From contig NZ_KI421511.1 of assembly GCF_000473265.1 (NCBI RefSeq), forward strand, positions 4,547,218 to 4,611,217: a stretch of DNA of 64,000 nt. Direction: 5' to 3'. Positions 7,763-16,868 of this stretch are shown here, piece by piece (positions within the stretch are counted from its first letter, which is position 1; each line of letters opens with the position of its first letter). A program made the position numbers and the translations under genes. Under the pieces are notes generated by a model. The model searched no databases and was not told the origin of the DNA. It saw nothing but the letters and a program-made list of their open reading frames with translations. The DNA comes from Amycolatopsis thermoflava N1165 (GTDB lineage: Bacteria > Actinomycetota > Actinomycetes > Mycobacteriales > Pseudonocardiaceae).

Positions 7763-10303
7763 ATGGCTCCGCGCGCCGCGGCATCGCCGATGCTGCAGAA
7801 CTGGGTAGGTGACTACCTGCGCGACCCCGGCGGCACCACCGCCGAGCTGCTCGCCGTCCTTCGGGGCTGGGCGCTGATGTGGGGACCGATCATCGTTCCC
7901 ACGCTGCTCCTGGCGGTGGCGGGTGGGGTCGCGGCACGGTGGTGGTGGCTGCGGCGCCGGCACGCCGCGCTGCTGGTCGATGCTCGCCGGATCACGGTGC
8001 TCGCCCCGCCCACCGTGGATCCCGCCGGCGGGGCCGCGGTCTGGTCCAACCTCGTCGGCCTGCTGCGCCCGGCGTGGCGGCGGTGGTGGGCCGGGCAGCC
8101 CCACCTGGCGCTGGAGTACGTGTTCGGCGAGCACGGCGTCACCGTGCAGTTCTGGGTCCCCGGCGTCATCCCGCCCAACCTGGTCGAGCGGGCGGTGGAG
8201 GCCGCCTGGCCCGGCTCCCACACCCGCACCAGCCCCGCCACCTCCCCCTTCCCCACCCCGGCAACCGGGCAACGGCGGATCGTGGTGGGCGGGCAGCTGC
8301 GCCTCGCCCGCCCCGAATCCCTGCCGATCCGCACCAGCTTCGACGCCGACCCCATCCGCGGCCTGCTCGGCGCGCCGGTCGGGCTCGGCCGCGACGAGCA
8401 CGCCTGCGTCCAGATCCTCGCCCGCCCCGTCACCGGCCGCCGCGCCGCCCAGGCCCGCCGCGCGGCCCGCCGGATCCACCACGGCTCCTCCCCCCGCCTC
8501 GGCGGCCGCATCCTCGACGCCCTCACCCCCGGCGCGAACGCCACCCGGCGCGGCCGGACCGCGGACGCGCGACGGATCAGCCAGGACCCGCAGCTATCGC
8601 TGGAGTACTCCGCCCAGAACAAGGCCATCGTGGGCAAGCAGCGCGGCTCCCAGTACGAGACCCTCGTGCGCTACGCCGTGACCACCGACCTCCCCACCGA
8701 CGCCTCTGACGAGCTGGTGCGGCAGGCTCGCGACACCGCCCGCGGGCGGGCCCACGCGCTGGCCGCCGCGTTCGCCGCCTACACCGAGCACAACCACTAC
8801 ACCCGCACTCGCCTGCGCCACCCCGCCCAGGCGCTCGCCGCCCGGCGGCTCGACCGCGGTGACGTGCTGTCGGTGCCCGAGCTGGCCGCGATCGCGCACC
8901 TGCCCACCGACGCCGCGATCCCCGGTGTGGAACGCGCCGGCGCGAAAGCCGTCGCCCCACCACCCGGGGTCGCCACCCCCGGTCCGCAGGTCAAACCACT
9001 CGGCCGCGTCGACACCGGCCACGCCCGCCCGGTCGGGCTGCGAGTCGCCGACGCTCGCCATCACCTGCACGTCCTCGGCGCCACCGGCTCCGGCAAATCA
9101 ACCCTGCTCGGCACCCTGGTCCTCGACGACGCCACCCACCACCGCGGTGTCGTGGTGATCGACCCGAAGGGCGACCTCGTCACCGACATTCTCAACCGCT
9201 TGCCCCGCGCCGCGGCCGAGCGGGTGGTGCTCTTCGACGCCGACTCCCGCCACCGCCCACCCGTGCTCAACCCCTTGGAGGGCGGGGAAACCGACCGGGA
9301 GGTGGACAACCTCGTCTCTGTCTTCCGCCGCGTGTACTCGGCGTTCTGGGGACCACGCACCGACGACCTCATGCGCGCCGCCTGCCTCACCCTGCGGGCC
9401 CGAGACGGCGTGCCCACCCTGGCCGACCTGCCCAAGCTACTGGCCAGCGAGGCGTTCCGGTCCCGCATCACCGCCGGCCTGACCGACCCGGTGCTCACCG
9501 GGTTCTGGCAATGGTACGACGACCTCACCGACAGCTCCCGCAGCCAGGTGATCTCGCCGCTGATGAACAAGCTGCGCGCGTTCCTGCTGCGCCCCTTCGT
9601 CAAAGAAGCCATCGCCGGCGGCCGCTCCACCGTGGACATGGGCCAAGTGCTCGATGAGGGCGGCATCTGCCTCGTCCGGATCCCCAAAGGCTCGCTCGGG
9701 GAGGAAACCACCCGCCTGGTCGGCTCACTGGTGGTCGCCCGCACCTGGCAGGCCACCACCGCCCGCGCCCGCGTCCCGCAGCGTCTGCGGCCCGACGCCA
9801 GCCTCGTGGTCGACGAATGCCACAACTTCCTCAACCTGCCCTACCCCCTGGAAGACATGCTGGCCGAGGCACGGGGATTCCGGGTGGCGATGACCCTGGC
9901 CCATCAGCACCTCGGCCAGCTGCCCCGCGAGCTGAAGGAAGGCATCTCCACCAACGCCCGCTCGAAGATCTTCTTCTCCGCCAGCCCCGAAGACGCCCGC
10001 GAACTCGCCCGCCACACCACACCCCGGCTCTCCGACCACGACCTGTCCCACCTCGGCGCCTACCACGCAGCCGCCCGCCTGGTCGTCCACGGCGAGGAAA
10101 CCGAACCCTTCACCCTCACCACCACCCCCCTGCCCGACCCGATCCCCGGACGGGCACGGGAAATCCGCGCCGCACTGCGCGCCCAGCGCCGCGCACACAG
10201 CACCGGCGCGAGCACGCCCACCACCACGCGGGCCCGGCCGGCCACACAGCGGGTTCCGGAGTCCCGGCCGCGCAAGACGGACCCACGCCGCGCCCGCCCC
10301 TGA
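7763..10303 (+). CDS. Type IV coupling protein (VirD4/TraG-like DNA-transfer ATPase)
   Basis: An 846-aa protein. A membrane helix lies near residues 35-55 (PIIVPTLLLAVAGGV), followed by a large cytoplasmic region. Walker A is GATGSGKS at 439-446, and Walker B is SLVVDEC with D684-E685. A VIDPKGDL motif follows Walker A, and HQHLGQLP lies in the sensor region, both typical of TraG/VirD4 couplers that hand the relaxosome or other substrates to the channel. GGAAGGAAG stands before the ATG. The C-terminal 60 residues are Arg/Thr-rich and likely disordered. Confidence 0.92.
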   Translation: MAPRAAASPMLQNWVGDYLRDPGGTTAELLAVLRGWALMWGPIIVPTLLLAVAGGVAARWWWLRRRHAALLVDARRITVLAPPTVDPAGGAAVWSNLVGLLRPAWRRWWAGQPHLALEYVFGEHGVTVQFWVPGVIPPNLVERAVEAAWPGSHTRTSPATSPFPTPATGQRRIVVGGQLRLARPESLPIRTSFDADPIRGLLGAPVGLGRDEHACVQILARPVTGRRAAQARRAARRIHHGSSPRLGGRILDALTPGANATRRGRTADARRISQDPQLSLEYSAQNKAIVGKQRGSQYETLVRYAVTTDLPTDASDELVRQARDTARGRAHALAAAFAAYTEHNHYTRTRLRHPAQALAARRLDRGDVLSVPELAAIAHLPTDAAIPGVERAGAKAVAPPPGVATPGPQVKPLGRVDTGHARPVGLRVADARHHLHVLGATGSGKSTLLGTLVLDDATHHRGVVVIDPKGDLVTDILNRLPRAAAERVVLFDADSRHRPPVLNPLEGGETDREVDNLVSVFRRVYSAFWGPRTDDLMRAACLTLRARDGVPTLADLPKLLASEAFRSRITAGLTDPVLTGFWQWYDDLTDSSRSQVISPLMNKLRAFLLRPFVKEAIAGGRSTVDMGQVLDEGGICLVRIPKGSLGEETTRLVGSLVVARTWQATTARARVPQRLRPDASLVVDECHNFLNLPYPLEDMLAEARGFRVAMTLAHQHLGQLPRELKEGISTNARSKIFFSASPEDARELARHTTPRLSDHDLSHLGAYHAAARLVVHGEETEPFTLTTTPLPDPIPGRAREIRAALRAQRRAHSTGASTPTTTRARPATQRVPESRPRKTDPRRARP

Positions 10304-10317
10304 CCTGAGGACCGCCT

Positions 10318-11370
10318 GTGATCACGACGACCACGCGTCAGCACACGCTGCGCGGACACCTGCCCGGCCGTCGCAGCCCCCGCGCCGCCGGCTCGGTCGA
10401 GCACCAGGCCATGCTCGCCGCCCGGCTCACCGCCCGCGACCGATGGATCCTGGCCCTGCTGCACGAACACCGGGTCCTCACCAGCAGCCAGATCCAGGAC
10501 GCCGCGTTCCCCTCCGGCCGCTCGGCCCGGCAACGGCTGCGCGATCTCTACCTGTGGCGGGCCGTGTCGCGGTTCCAGCCGTTCCGGCAACACGGTTCCG
10601 CGCCCATGCACTACGTCCTCGGGCCCGCCGGCGCCGCGGTCCTCGCCGCCGAGTACGGCCTGGAGGTCAAGGAACTCGGCTACCGCCACGACCGCGCGAT
10701 GAGCATCGCCCACAACCAGCGCCTCGCCCACACCGTCGGCGTCAACGACTTCTTCACCGCCCTGATCACCCACACCCGCGCCACCCGGGTCGAGGCGCTG
10801 GTGGCGTGGTGGTCCGAAGCACGCTGCGCCCGCCACTTCGGCGACCTCGTCATCCCCGACGGCTACGGTCGCTGGCGCACCACCGCCCGCGAGATCGAGT
10901 GGTTCCTCGAGTTCGACACCGGCACCGAATCCCTCACCAAGGTCGGCCGCAAGCTCATCGGATACGCCCGGCTGGCCGAGGCCACCGGCATCGCCACGCC
11001 CGTGCTCGTCTGGCTGCCCACCACCCGCCGCGAAGCCGGCGCCCGCACCGCGCTGGCCCGCGTCCACGCCGACCTCGACAACTGGCGCGCCGTGCCGGTC
11101 GCCACCGCCGCGGCCGACCAGCTCAACCCGCGCACGGCGCACCCGAGCCCCGCCGAGGCCGTGTGGCTGCCACTGACCACCGCACGCGCCGACCGCGCTG
11201 GACCCCGCTACCCCCTCGCCGACCTGCCCGACGCCTGGCCCGGCCTCCCGCCACCAGCCGACCCCGCCGCCCGCGACGAGGACACCGACACCGCGTCCGC
11301 CGCGCCCTACCGGCTACCACCGCCCAGCCCGCTCCCGCCACGCGCGACGCCCAACCGGCTCGCCCGCTAA
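10318..11370 (+). CDS. Replication-relaxation family protein
   Basis: A 350-aa protein beginning with GTG. It matches the Replic_Relax family (PF13814) pattern. A winged-helix N-terminus (LTARDRWILALLHEHRVLTS, with QIQDAAFPS and ARQRLRDLY) is followed by a domain with HNQRLAHTVGVNDFF and EIEWFLEFDTGTES. Members are found on actinobacterial plasmids and integrative elements beside transfer genes and are thought to act in plasmid replication or DNA processing; the biochemistry is poorly defined. No classical MobF/MobP relaxase is visible in the window, so this may be the element's DNA-processing protein. The tail is Pro-rich. Confidence 0.9.
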   Translation: MITTTTRQHTLRGHLPGRRSPRAAGSVEHQAMLAARLTARDRWILALLHEHRVLTSSQIQDAAFPSGRSARQRLRDLYLWRAVSRFQPFRQHGSAPMHYVLGPAGAAVLAAEYGLEVKELGYRHDRAMSIAHNQRLAHTVGVNDFFTALITHTRATRVEALVAWWSEARCARHFGDLVIPDGYGRWRTTAREIEWFLEFDTGTESLTKVGRKLIGYARLAEATGIATPVLVWLPTTRREAGARTALARVHADLDNWRAVPVATAAADQLNPRTAHPSPAEAVWLPLTTARADRAGPRYPLADLPDAWPGLPPPADPAARDEDTDTASAAPYRLPPPSPLPPRATPNRLAR

Positions 11371-11402
11371 CCGGCCGCCACGGAAAGGAGCCGAGCCGGA
11401 CC

Positions 11403-12380
11403 ATGGGAAGCAAACTGGTGGCCGGCATCGCCGCCCTCATCCTGGCCATCCCGCTGCTCCTCGCCGCCGGGATCGCCGGCGTCGTCAGCGCCCTCACCGG
11501 CAGCAGCGCCGCGGACTCGCTGATCTGCACCCCGGACGGCACACCCACCGGGACGGTGCCGGGCTTCACCGCCGAGCAGATGGGCAACGCGGCCATCATC
11601 GTGGGCGTCGGCAAGCAGATGCGGGTGCCCGAACAGGGCTGGGTCGTCGCGATCGCCGCCGCCATCCAGGAATCCGGACTGCGCAACCTCGACTACGGCG
11701 ACCGCGACAGCCTCGGCCTGTTCCAGCAACGCCCCTCGATGGGCTGGGGCACCCCCGCACAGATCACAACACCCACCTACGCCGCGACCCAGTTCTACCA
11801 ACACCTGCTCACCATCCCGAACTGGCAAGCCATGAGCATCAACGCCGCCGCCCAAGCCGTCCAGCGCTCCGGCTTCCCGCACGCCTACGGACCACACGAA
11901 ACCGACGCCCGCCGCATCGTCGCCGCCGTCGCCGGCATCCGCTGCGAACCAGCACCCGCCCTCGCCGGAACCGGAGACTGCGACAACATCCAAGCACCCA
12001 CGTCAGCGGCGCTGACCGCCATCAACTACGCCTGCGGCCAACGAGGACTGCCCTACGTCTGGGGCGGCGACGGCCCCGGCGGTGGCGATCGCGGATTCGA
12101 CTGCTCTGGGCTGACCAAAGCCGCCTACGACGCCGCCGGAATCACCCTCCCCCGCACCGCCCACGCCCAATTTCACACAGGAACCCGCGTCCCAGAAGGA
12201 TCCCCCCTGCTTCCCGGCGACCTCGTCTTCTACGGCACCCCAGCCAGCATCACCCACGTCGCCCTTTACATCGGCAACGGCAAGATGATCAACGCACCCA
12301 CCTTCGGCAGCCCCGTCCAGATCGACAACTACCGCTACCCGAACGACAACTACGTCGGCGCCACGCGGCCCTTCGATTGA
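11403..12380 (+). CDS. Bifunctional wall hydrolase: lytic transglycosylase-like plus NlpC/P60 peptidase
   Basis: A 325-aa protein. It has an N-terminal membrane anchor or signal at residues 7-30. The first domain (about 50-180) carries AIQESGLRNLDYGDRDSLG and LFQQRPSMGWGT, a transglycosylase-like fold as in VirB1-type proteins. A C-terminal NlpC/P60 domain (about 200-325) has catalytic Cys234 in FDCSGL and His285 in ITHVALYIG. Such enzymes open peptidoglycan for the conjugation apparatus of Gram-positive hosts. AAAGGAG lies 12 bp upstream of the ATG. It is the last gene of the transfer operon. Confidence 0.92.
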   Translation: MGSKLVAGIAALILAIPLLLAAGIAGVVSALTGSSAADSLICTPDGTPTGTVPGFTAEQMGNAAIIVGVGKQMRVPEQGWVVAIAAAIQESGLRNLDYGDRDSLGLFQQRPSMGWGTPAQITTPTYAATQFYQHLLTIPNWQAMSINAAAQAVQRSGFPHAYGPHETDARRIVAAVAGIRCEPAPALAGTGDCDNIQAPTSAALTAINYACGQRGLPYVWGGDGPGGGDRGFDCSGLTKAAYDAAGITLPRTAHAQFHTGTRVPEGSPLLPGDLVFYGTPASITHVALYIGNGKMINAPTFGSPVQIDNYRYPNDNYVGATRPFD

Positions 12381-12560
12381 CCACACTTAAGACTTTCACT
12401 GTGAGCGGTAATTTTCGAGGGCGTATACGCAGGCGCGGCTAGCTGTGTCGTCCCAGCACCTCCGGTTACGAGCCGCGAGTGACCGTCGAGGCGATGCGCG
12501 TGGCGCGCCACGCGTAGGCGTGAAGGTGTGGTCAAGAGCTAGGCTAAGCTTCGGATCATC

Positions 12561-13382
12561 ATGGGTGACTCAGGGGATGCTCCAGTGCGTCAAACGTTGA
12601 TAGAATCCGGCATTCCTACACATTGGAGGGATCTGGAAAAATCCGCAGGGCGGATTCTTAGCGAATGTGGTTTCGAAGTCTAAGTCGGTGCGACGTTGGA
12701 CTCTGCGCGCGGCTTGGTTGAATTCGACGTGTGCGCCCGAGACGCCTCGGCTGCACCCTCAACACTGATCGTGGTCGAGTGCAAATTGTGGAGGCGCGCT
12801 GTCCCGCAGGGCGAGGTTCATATATTCCGCACCACCCTGGCCGATGTAGGAGCAAGCATTGGTTTCGTGGTGTCCTCCAGGGGATTTCAGGCTGGCGCCC
12901 GGAGGGCCGCCACCCACACTAATGTCCGTTTGGTCACCTGGGAAGAGTTTCAGTCGATACTTATAGAGCGCTGGTATCAGAACCATATGCTGAATGTTAT
13001 TCGCAGGGAATCACTTCGCCTATTCGGCTACACCGTGAACCAGGGAGCTTTCTTTATGGAACTCTTCTGGCATTCTCAGGATGTGCACGAGGAAGCACAA
13101 GAGCTGTCAGACAAGTATTATTCATTAGCCGACTTCACGCGGACGCTCCTGTGGTTCAAGGGCGCTATCGCAAACGACGAACCTCGGATGCTCCAGCTGC
13201 CATTGAGGTGTCTGCTGGCAGAACGCCATCACCGATGGCCGTCCTTGCCAGACGACGTACTCGACGCACCCGCCCTCCGACCGCTGTTAGCAGCTCTAGT
13301 GAACCACTTCCGACAGGCGATTGCAGAATTCAACCACGTCCTCGGATACCGAACCGACGAGTCGCTATACAGGTTTCCGTAG
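12561..13382 (+). pseudogene. Mrr-like restriction endonuclease domain protein, interrupted by an in-frame TAA
   Basis: Reading from ATG 12561 gives 274 codons with one stop, TAA at 12681-12683 (codon 41). Both sides belong to one fold: WRDLEKSAGRILSECGFEV before the stop and ARGLVEFDVCARD after it, then LIVVECKLW (the D...ExK nuclease core), FVVSSRGFQAGARRAA and VRLVTWEEF. This is the Mrr_cat/restriction-endonuclease-like pattern of DNA-cleaving defence proteins. The 228-codon part after the stop could start at TTG 12696 but would lack the first helix. Base composition is clearly more AT-rich than the neighbours, suggesting recent acquisition. A single substitution (for example GAA to TAA) explains the break. 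Confidence 0.75.
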
Positions 13383-13553
13383 GTCCTGCAAGCAACCACC
13401 TTTCGCAGATTTACGTCGACAGATCGCTTGACATGGGGGCGGTGATGAAGCGTCCATAGTCGTGTAGCCCGAACCACCGGACGCGCACCGGCGGGCCACC
13501 GCCCCGGCCGGGGCATGACCACTTAATTCCTTCCAGCACACCGGGAGTTCGTC

Positions 13554-14408
13554 ATGTCCCGTAAGAACCGCAAGAACCGGACTACCTCCGCTACCGAGGA
13601 ACGTCACCTTCACGCCGTCGCCGACGGCCCCAATCAGCGGCAGCCCGCCGCGACGACCACAGCGGGCAAGCTTCGCGCAGCGTTGGCCGACAATCCCGGT
13701 TTCACCACGGCCGAGCTGGCGCTCGCGGCCGGGGTCGGCCGTTCGACCGCCGGTAAGATCTTGGCCCGCTGGGACCGCGACGGTGTCGTGATCCGCACCG
13801 CTGGCACCGGTCCGCGCGACCCGGACATGTGGTCCCTCGCACCGTCTGCCACCACCGTCGCGCCAGACGTCGAGCAACCCGGCACCCCGGAGACGGCGCC
13901 CGGCACCTCCCCGCGAGCCGATAGCACCACCGATGCCGGTGTCCCCGCCGCCAGCGAGCATGACACCGCACCGGAGGCCGCGGCCACCGACGCTCCCCAC
14001 GACGCGGCGACTCCGGCGGCGGAGGACAACGCACCCGGCGACGGTGCTCCCGCCGCGTTGCCCGAACCACCGTCGGCCCCTCCTGCGGACAGTTCGAACC
14101 CGACCGAGCCGTCTGCGGACGTCTCGGCCGCCGACGCGGAAACCGCCGCCGCGCCGACGGCCGGGACGAGGTTGCCCAAGGGCGGGCTGCGTGCCCTGGT
14201 CGAGGAGTACCTGACCGCGCACACGGGCCAGAGTTTCGGGCCCGCCAAGATCGGCAAGGACCTCGGCCGCTCTGGCGGTGCGGTCAACAACGCCTTGGAG
14301 AAGCTCGCTGCCGACGGGTACGCGATCAAGACCTGCGAAGCGCCCAAGCGGTTCGCAATCAATCCGGCGAAGACCGACGTCCCACAGGAGGCCCGGGACA
14401 CGGCGTAG
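13554..14408 (+). CDS. Double winged-helix DNA-binding protein
   Basis: A 284-aa protein with two DNA-binding-like ends joined by a long Ala/Pro/Asp/Thr-rich, probably unstructured, linker. The N-terminal wing is at about 38-90 (KLRAALADNPGFTTAELALA, GRSTAGKILARWDRDG). The C-terminal wing is at about 205-275 (LRALVEEYLTAHTGQSF, LGRSGGAVNNALEKLAADG). The C-terminal wing is closely similar to the N-terminal domain of the MoxR-like ATPase at 26096-27244. CGGGAG precedes the ATG. A role as plasmid or element regulator or partition-type protein is possible, but the function is not known. Confidence 0.75.
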   Translation: MSRKNRKNRTTSATEERHLHAVADGPNQRQPAATTTAGKLRAALADNPGFTTAELALAAGVGRSTAGKILARWDRDGVVIRTAGTGPRDPDMWSLAPSATTVAPDVEQPGTPETAPGTSPRADSTTDAGVPAASEHDTAPEAAATDAPHDAATPAAEDNAPGDGAPAALPEPPSAPPADSSNPTEPSADVSAADAETAAAPTAGTRLPKGGLRALVEEYLTAHTGQSFGPAKIGKDLGRSGGAVNNALEKLAADGYAIKTCEAPKRFAINPAKTDVPQEARDTA

Positions 14409-14431
14409 ACCGAGCCCCATCCGAACGCCAT

Positions 14432-14462
14432 GTGGTCGTCGCCCCTGCAGGGCGACGACCAC
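14432..14462 (+). terminator. Perfect 13-bp stem-loop after the winged-helix gene
   Basis: The arms gtggtcgtcgccc (14432-14444) and gggcgacgaccac (14450-14462) pair fully around the 5-base loop ctgca, 24 bases after the stop codon. There is no U-run, as is common for actinobacterial terminators. Confidence 0.7.
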
Positions 14463-14531
14463 ACTCGCGCGTCCGACAGGGCAGGTGACCCACACCTGGG
14501 TGCTCCGGAACGACATCTTCGTGACAAAGCA

Positions 14532-14575
14532 GAGCCCCGGCCCGGGGGACTTGCAGGTGCACCGGGCCGGGACTC
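14532..14575. terminator. Bidirectional terminator-like hairpin between convergent genes
   Basis: gagccccggcccgg (14532-14545) pairs with ccgggccgggactc (14562-14575) with one mismatch and a 16-base loop. It lies between the + gene ending at 14408 and the - gene ending at 14600. Confidence 0.6.
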
Positions 14576-14599
14576 CTCTGTGCGCCTGGTCTGTCCTGG

Positions 14600-14875
14600 T
14601 CAGGGGCGGCGCACGTCTTCGGCCGGGTCGTCGCCCGGTTCCGGTGGCAGCGTCTCACCGCTGCCCAGGATCGTGATCGTGCCGTCGTGGCCCTCGTGGT
14701 AGGACTCGCGCGACCGGTTCGCGTCCTTCACCAGCGGCTCCCGCTGGAACTCCCTGTAGGCGAAGGTCATCGAGTCCTCCTCCCGGCGGCGGCTCGGCGG
14801 GCGCACGATCCAGCTCGGGATCGGCTGATCGTCCAGCCGGTCGATGCGGCCGGTGGCCGAGATGTTCACGCTCAT
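14600..14875 (-). CDS. Small hypothetical protein (91 aa)
   Basis: Starts at ATG 14875 with GGAG eight bases upstream. Polar and charged, with no membrane helix or cysteine. It contains the segments RREEDSMTFAYREFQREP and YHEGHDGTITILGSGE. No family recognised. Its convergent placement and the hairpins at its 3' side support a real transcription unit. 14876-15168 holds no gene that I can support. Confidence 0.5.
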   Translation of the reverse strand: MSVNISATGRIDRLDDQPIPSWIVRPPSRRREEDSMTFAYREFQREPLVKDANRSRESYHEGHDGTITILGSGETLPPEPGDDPAEDVRRP

Positions 14876-15168
14876 CGGCGTGGCTCCGGCCGGTAGCAGT
14901 CGCAGCGGTGGGTCATGTGGTCGTTGACCGAGCACACCAGTGCCGTGCTGGACTGCGGTGTACGGCGGGGCCCCAACGGCCGCTCGTCGTCGGCGGGCTT
15001 GTTCTCGGGCTTCGGCCGGCCACCTCGGGTGCCATGCGTCGAATGATCACCGCACGTAGCCGGGCACAACACAGCACGAACACCCGTATTCGCGCCGGTC
15101 AGCAGCCCCACCTATGCCTCCCACGCCTAGATCAGGCACCGGGAACGGGGCACCGGTAGCCTCGGCGC

Positions 15169-15768
15169 GTGGACCTGGTGCCCTTCGACGAGTACGTACG
15201 CTCCCTGAACCGTAAGCGCATGTCGGCGGGCGTTCTGTTCTACGACCGGGAGGACCGGGTGTTGCTCGTGCAGCCGTCGTACAAGCCACACTGGGACGTG
15301 CCCGGCGGCGCGGTCGACGCCGACGAGGCTCCCTGGACCACGGCCGCCCGCGAGGTCCGGGAGGAGATCGGCCTGACCCGGCCGATTGGCCGACCACTCG
15401 TCATCGACTACCTGCGCGACGACGGGCGCTTTCCCGAGGGCCTGGCGTTCATCTTCGACGGCGGGCTGATCAGCGAGCCGCAGGTGGCCGACCTCGACCT
15501 GACCGATCCGGAGATCCTGTTCGCCGGGCTCTACTCGCTGGATGAGGCGACGGTGATGTTGAAGCCGTCGTTGCTGGCCCGGCTGACCGTCGCGCTGGAG
15601 GCCGTCCATTCGGGTGGTCTCGCGCCGACACCGTGGCCCGCATCGAACAGGGCACCCGCACCACCACGCGCCCGGGCACGCTGCGCAAGCTCGCGCAAGC
15701 CCTGCGCGTCACCGTCGCCGACCTCCTCGGCACCACACCCGCACGCCGGGCCGCCGACCTCGATGTGA
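15169..15768 (+). CDS. Nudix hydrolase, C-terminus altered by fusion to the next gene
   Basis: A 199-codon frame from GTG 15169. The Nudix box GX5EX7REUXEEXGU is complete at residues 47-69 (G47, E53, R61, E62, E65, E66, G68), preceded by the usual VLLVQPSYKPHWDVPGG. The enzyme should hydrolyse nucleoside diphosphate derivatives, substrate unknown. Residues 1-150 look normal. From about residue 150 the sequence becomes low-complexity Pro/Arg/Ser text that overlaps the next gene in another frame, so the natural C-terminus has probably been lost at a junction near 15600-15630. Confidence 0.8.
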   Translation: MDLVPFDEYVRSLNRKRMSAGVLFYDREDRVLLVQPSYKPHWDVPGGAVDADEAPWTTAAREVREEIGLTRPIGRPLVIDYLRDDGRFPEGLAFIFDGGLISEPQVADLDLTDPEILFAGLYSLDEATVMLKPSLLARLTVALEAVHSGGLAPTPWPASNRAPAPPRARARCASSRKPCASPSPTSSAPHPHAGPPTSM

Positions 15769-16763
15769 CCCCGCTACGGGACGCGATCACCGCGATTGAC
15801 GACCTGCCCGGCCTGGACTTCGCCGAGACGCAGGACGTGATCCCGCTCGACCAGCTCGCGGCGACCGCGCACGGCACCTGGCAGGCCTACGTCGACGGCA
15901 GGCACGCCGAGCTGCTGCACGCGCTGCCCACGGTGCTGGTCGACGCCCGCCGCCTGGCCCGCGCCGCACACGGCGACGAGAAAGCCGGGGCACACCGCGT
16001 GCTGTCCACCGCCTACCGGCTCGGCGCCGGCATGGCCGCACGGATGGGGTTCGACGATCTCGCCTGGTCCTCGGCCGAGCGGGCCCTGGAGGCGGCCCGA
16101 CACTCCGACGCGCCGGAGGTGGAGACGGCGATCTCGATGCGGTACCTCGCCTGGACCCTGGTCCGCCAGGGACGACTCGACGACGCCGAGCGCGTCGCGG
16201 TGAAGGCCGCGGAACAGATCCAGCCCACCCTGCTCGACCGGGACGTCACGCGCGCGGGGATCTTCGGCAACCTGTTGTTCAACGCCGCCACCGCCGCCGT
16301 CACCGCCGGACGAGCAGAGCGCGCGGACGACCTGCTGGCCGAAGCGCAAGCGGCCGCAGTCCGGGCCCGCAGCGACAGCGCGAGTGAGGCCGCGATCTTC
16401 GGTCCCCGCGTCGCCGCGCTCCAGCTCGTCGACAGCACCGCACGCGCCGGGGACCCGGAGAAGGCACTCCGGCTCGCACAGGCGGTGCCCGAGGCACGCG
16501 GGGAAGTGCCGGCCTTCTGGGAAGCCGGGCACCGGCTGCGCCTGGCCGCCGCCTCGCTCCAGCTCCGCCAGGACCGGCACGCGCTGCGCTACCTCGCCGA
16601 AGCTCGCGACCTCGCGCCGGACTGGGTACGGACGCAGCCGCTCGGCGAGGCCGTCATGGCGCGGCTCGTGGAGCGTGCGCCCCGACGCCTCGGCCCCGAG
16701 TTCGCCAGGCTCGCAGCGCACTTCGGAGTGGTCGCGGCCGAGCCCCTGACAGAAACGCCGTAG
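15633..16763 (+). CDS. HTH-TPR regulator lacking its N-terminal helices
   Basis: 376 codons from GTG 15633. The protein begins in the middle of an XRE-type HTH: TVARIEQGTR, PGTLRKLAQALRVTVADLLG is the second half of the domain. The first 30-40 residues expected of the family are absent, and the upstream in-frame bases read the Nudix gene in a wrong phase. Residues 60-376 are Ala/Leu/Arg-rich helical repeats of TPR type (WTLVRQGRLDDAERVAVKA). No ribosome site precedes the GTG, so translation would rely on coupling to the Nudix gene. It is probably a truncated regulator left by a deletion or recombination. Confidence 0.65.
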   Translation: MARIEQGTRTTTRPGTLRKLAQALRVTVADLLGTTPARRAADLDVTPLRDAITAIDDLPGLDFAETQDVIPLDQLAATAHGTWQAYVDGRHAELLHALPTVLVDARRLARAAHGDEKAGAHRVLSTAYRLGAGMAARMGFDDLAWSSAERALEAARHSDAPEVETAISMRYLAWTLVRQGRLDDAERVAVKAAEQIQPTLLDRDVTRAGIFGNLLFNAATAAVTAGRAERADDLLAEAQAAAVRARSDSASEAAIFGPRVAALQLVDSTARAGDPEKALRLAQAVPEARGEVPAFWEAGHRLRLAAASLQLRQDRHALRYLAEARDLAPDWVRTQPLGEAVMARLVERAPRRLGPEFARLAAHFGVVAAEPLTETP

Positions 16764-16776
16764 TCACGTTACCGGC

Positions 16777-16815
16777 CCGACCGCTGGCGGGACTTCGTTC
16801 CCGCTGCCAGGTCGG
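16777..16815. terminator. Hairpin between convergent genes
   Basis: Outer arms ccgacc (16777-16782) and ggtcgg (16810-16815) and inner arms gcggga (16787-16792) and tcccgc (16799-16804) form a two-step stem, placed just after the TPR gene and facing the GIY-YIG gene. Confidence 0.55.
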
Positions 16816-16868
16816 TCTACTCGTCGCGTGTCCACGTCGTGGGTGATCGTGCCGGGATTGTCGGTGTT

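Noticed and set aside
10443..11402. N-terminal extension of the NlpC/P60 frame
   Set aside because: The frame is open through the replication-relaxation gene, but the signal anchor and AAAGGAG site place the start at ATG 11403.
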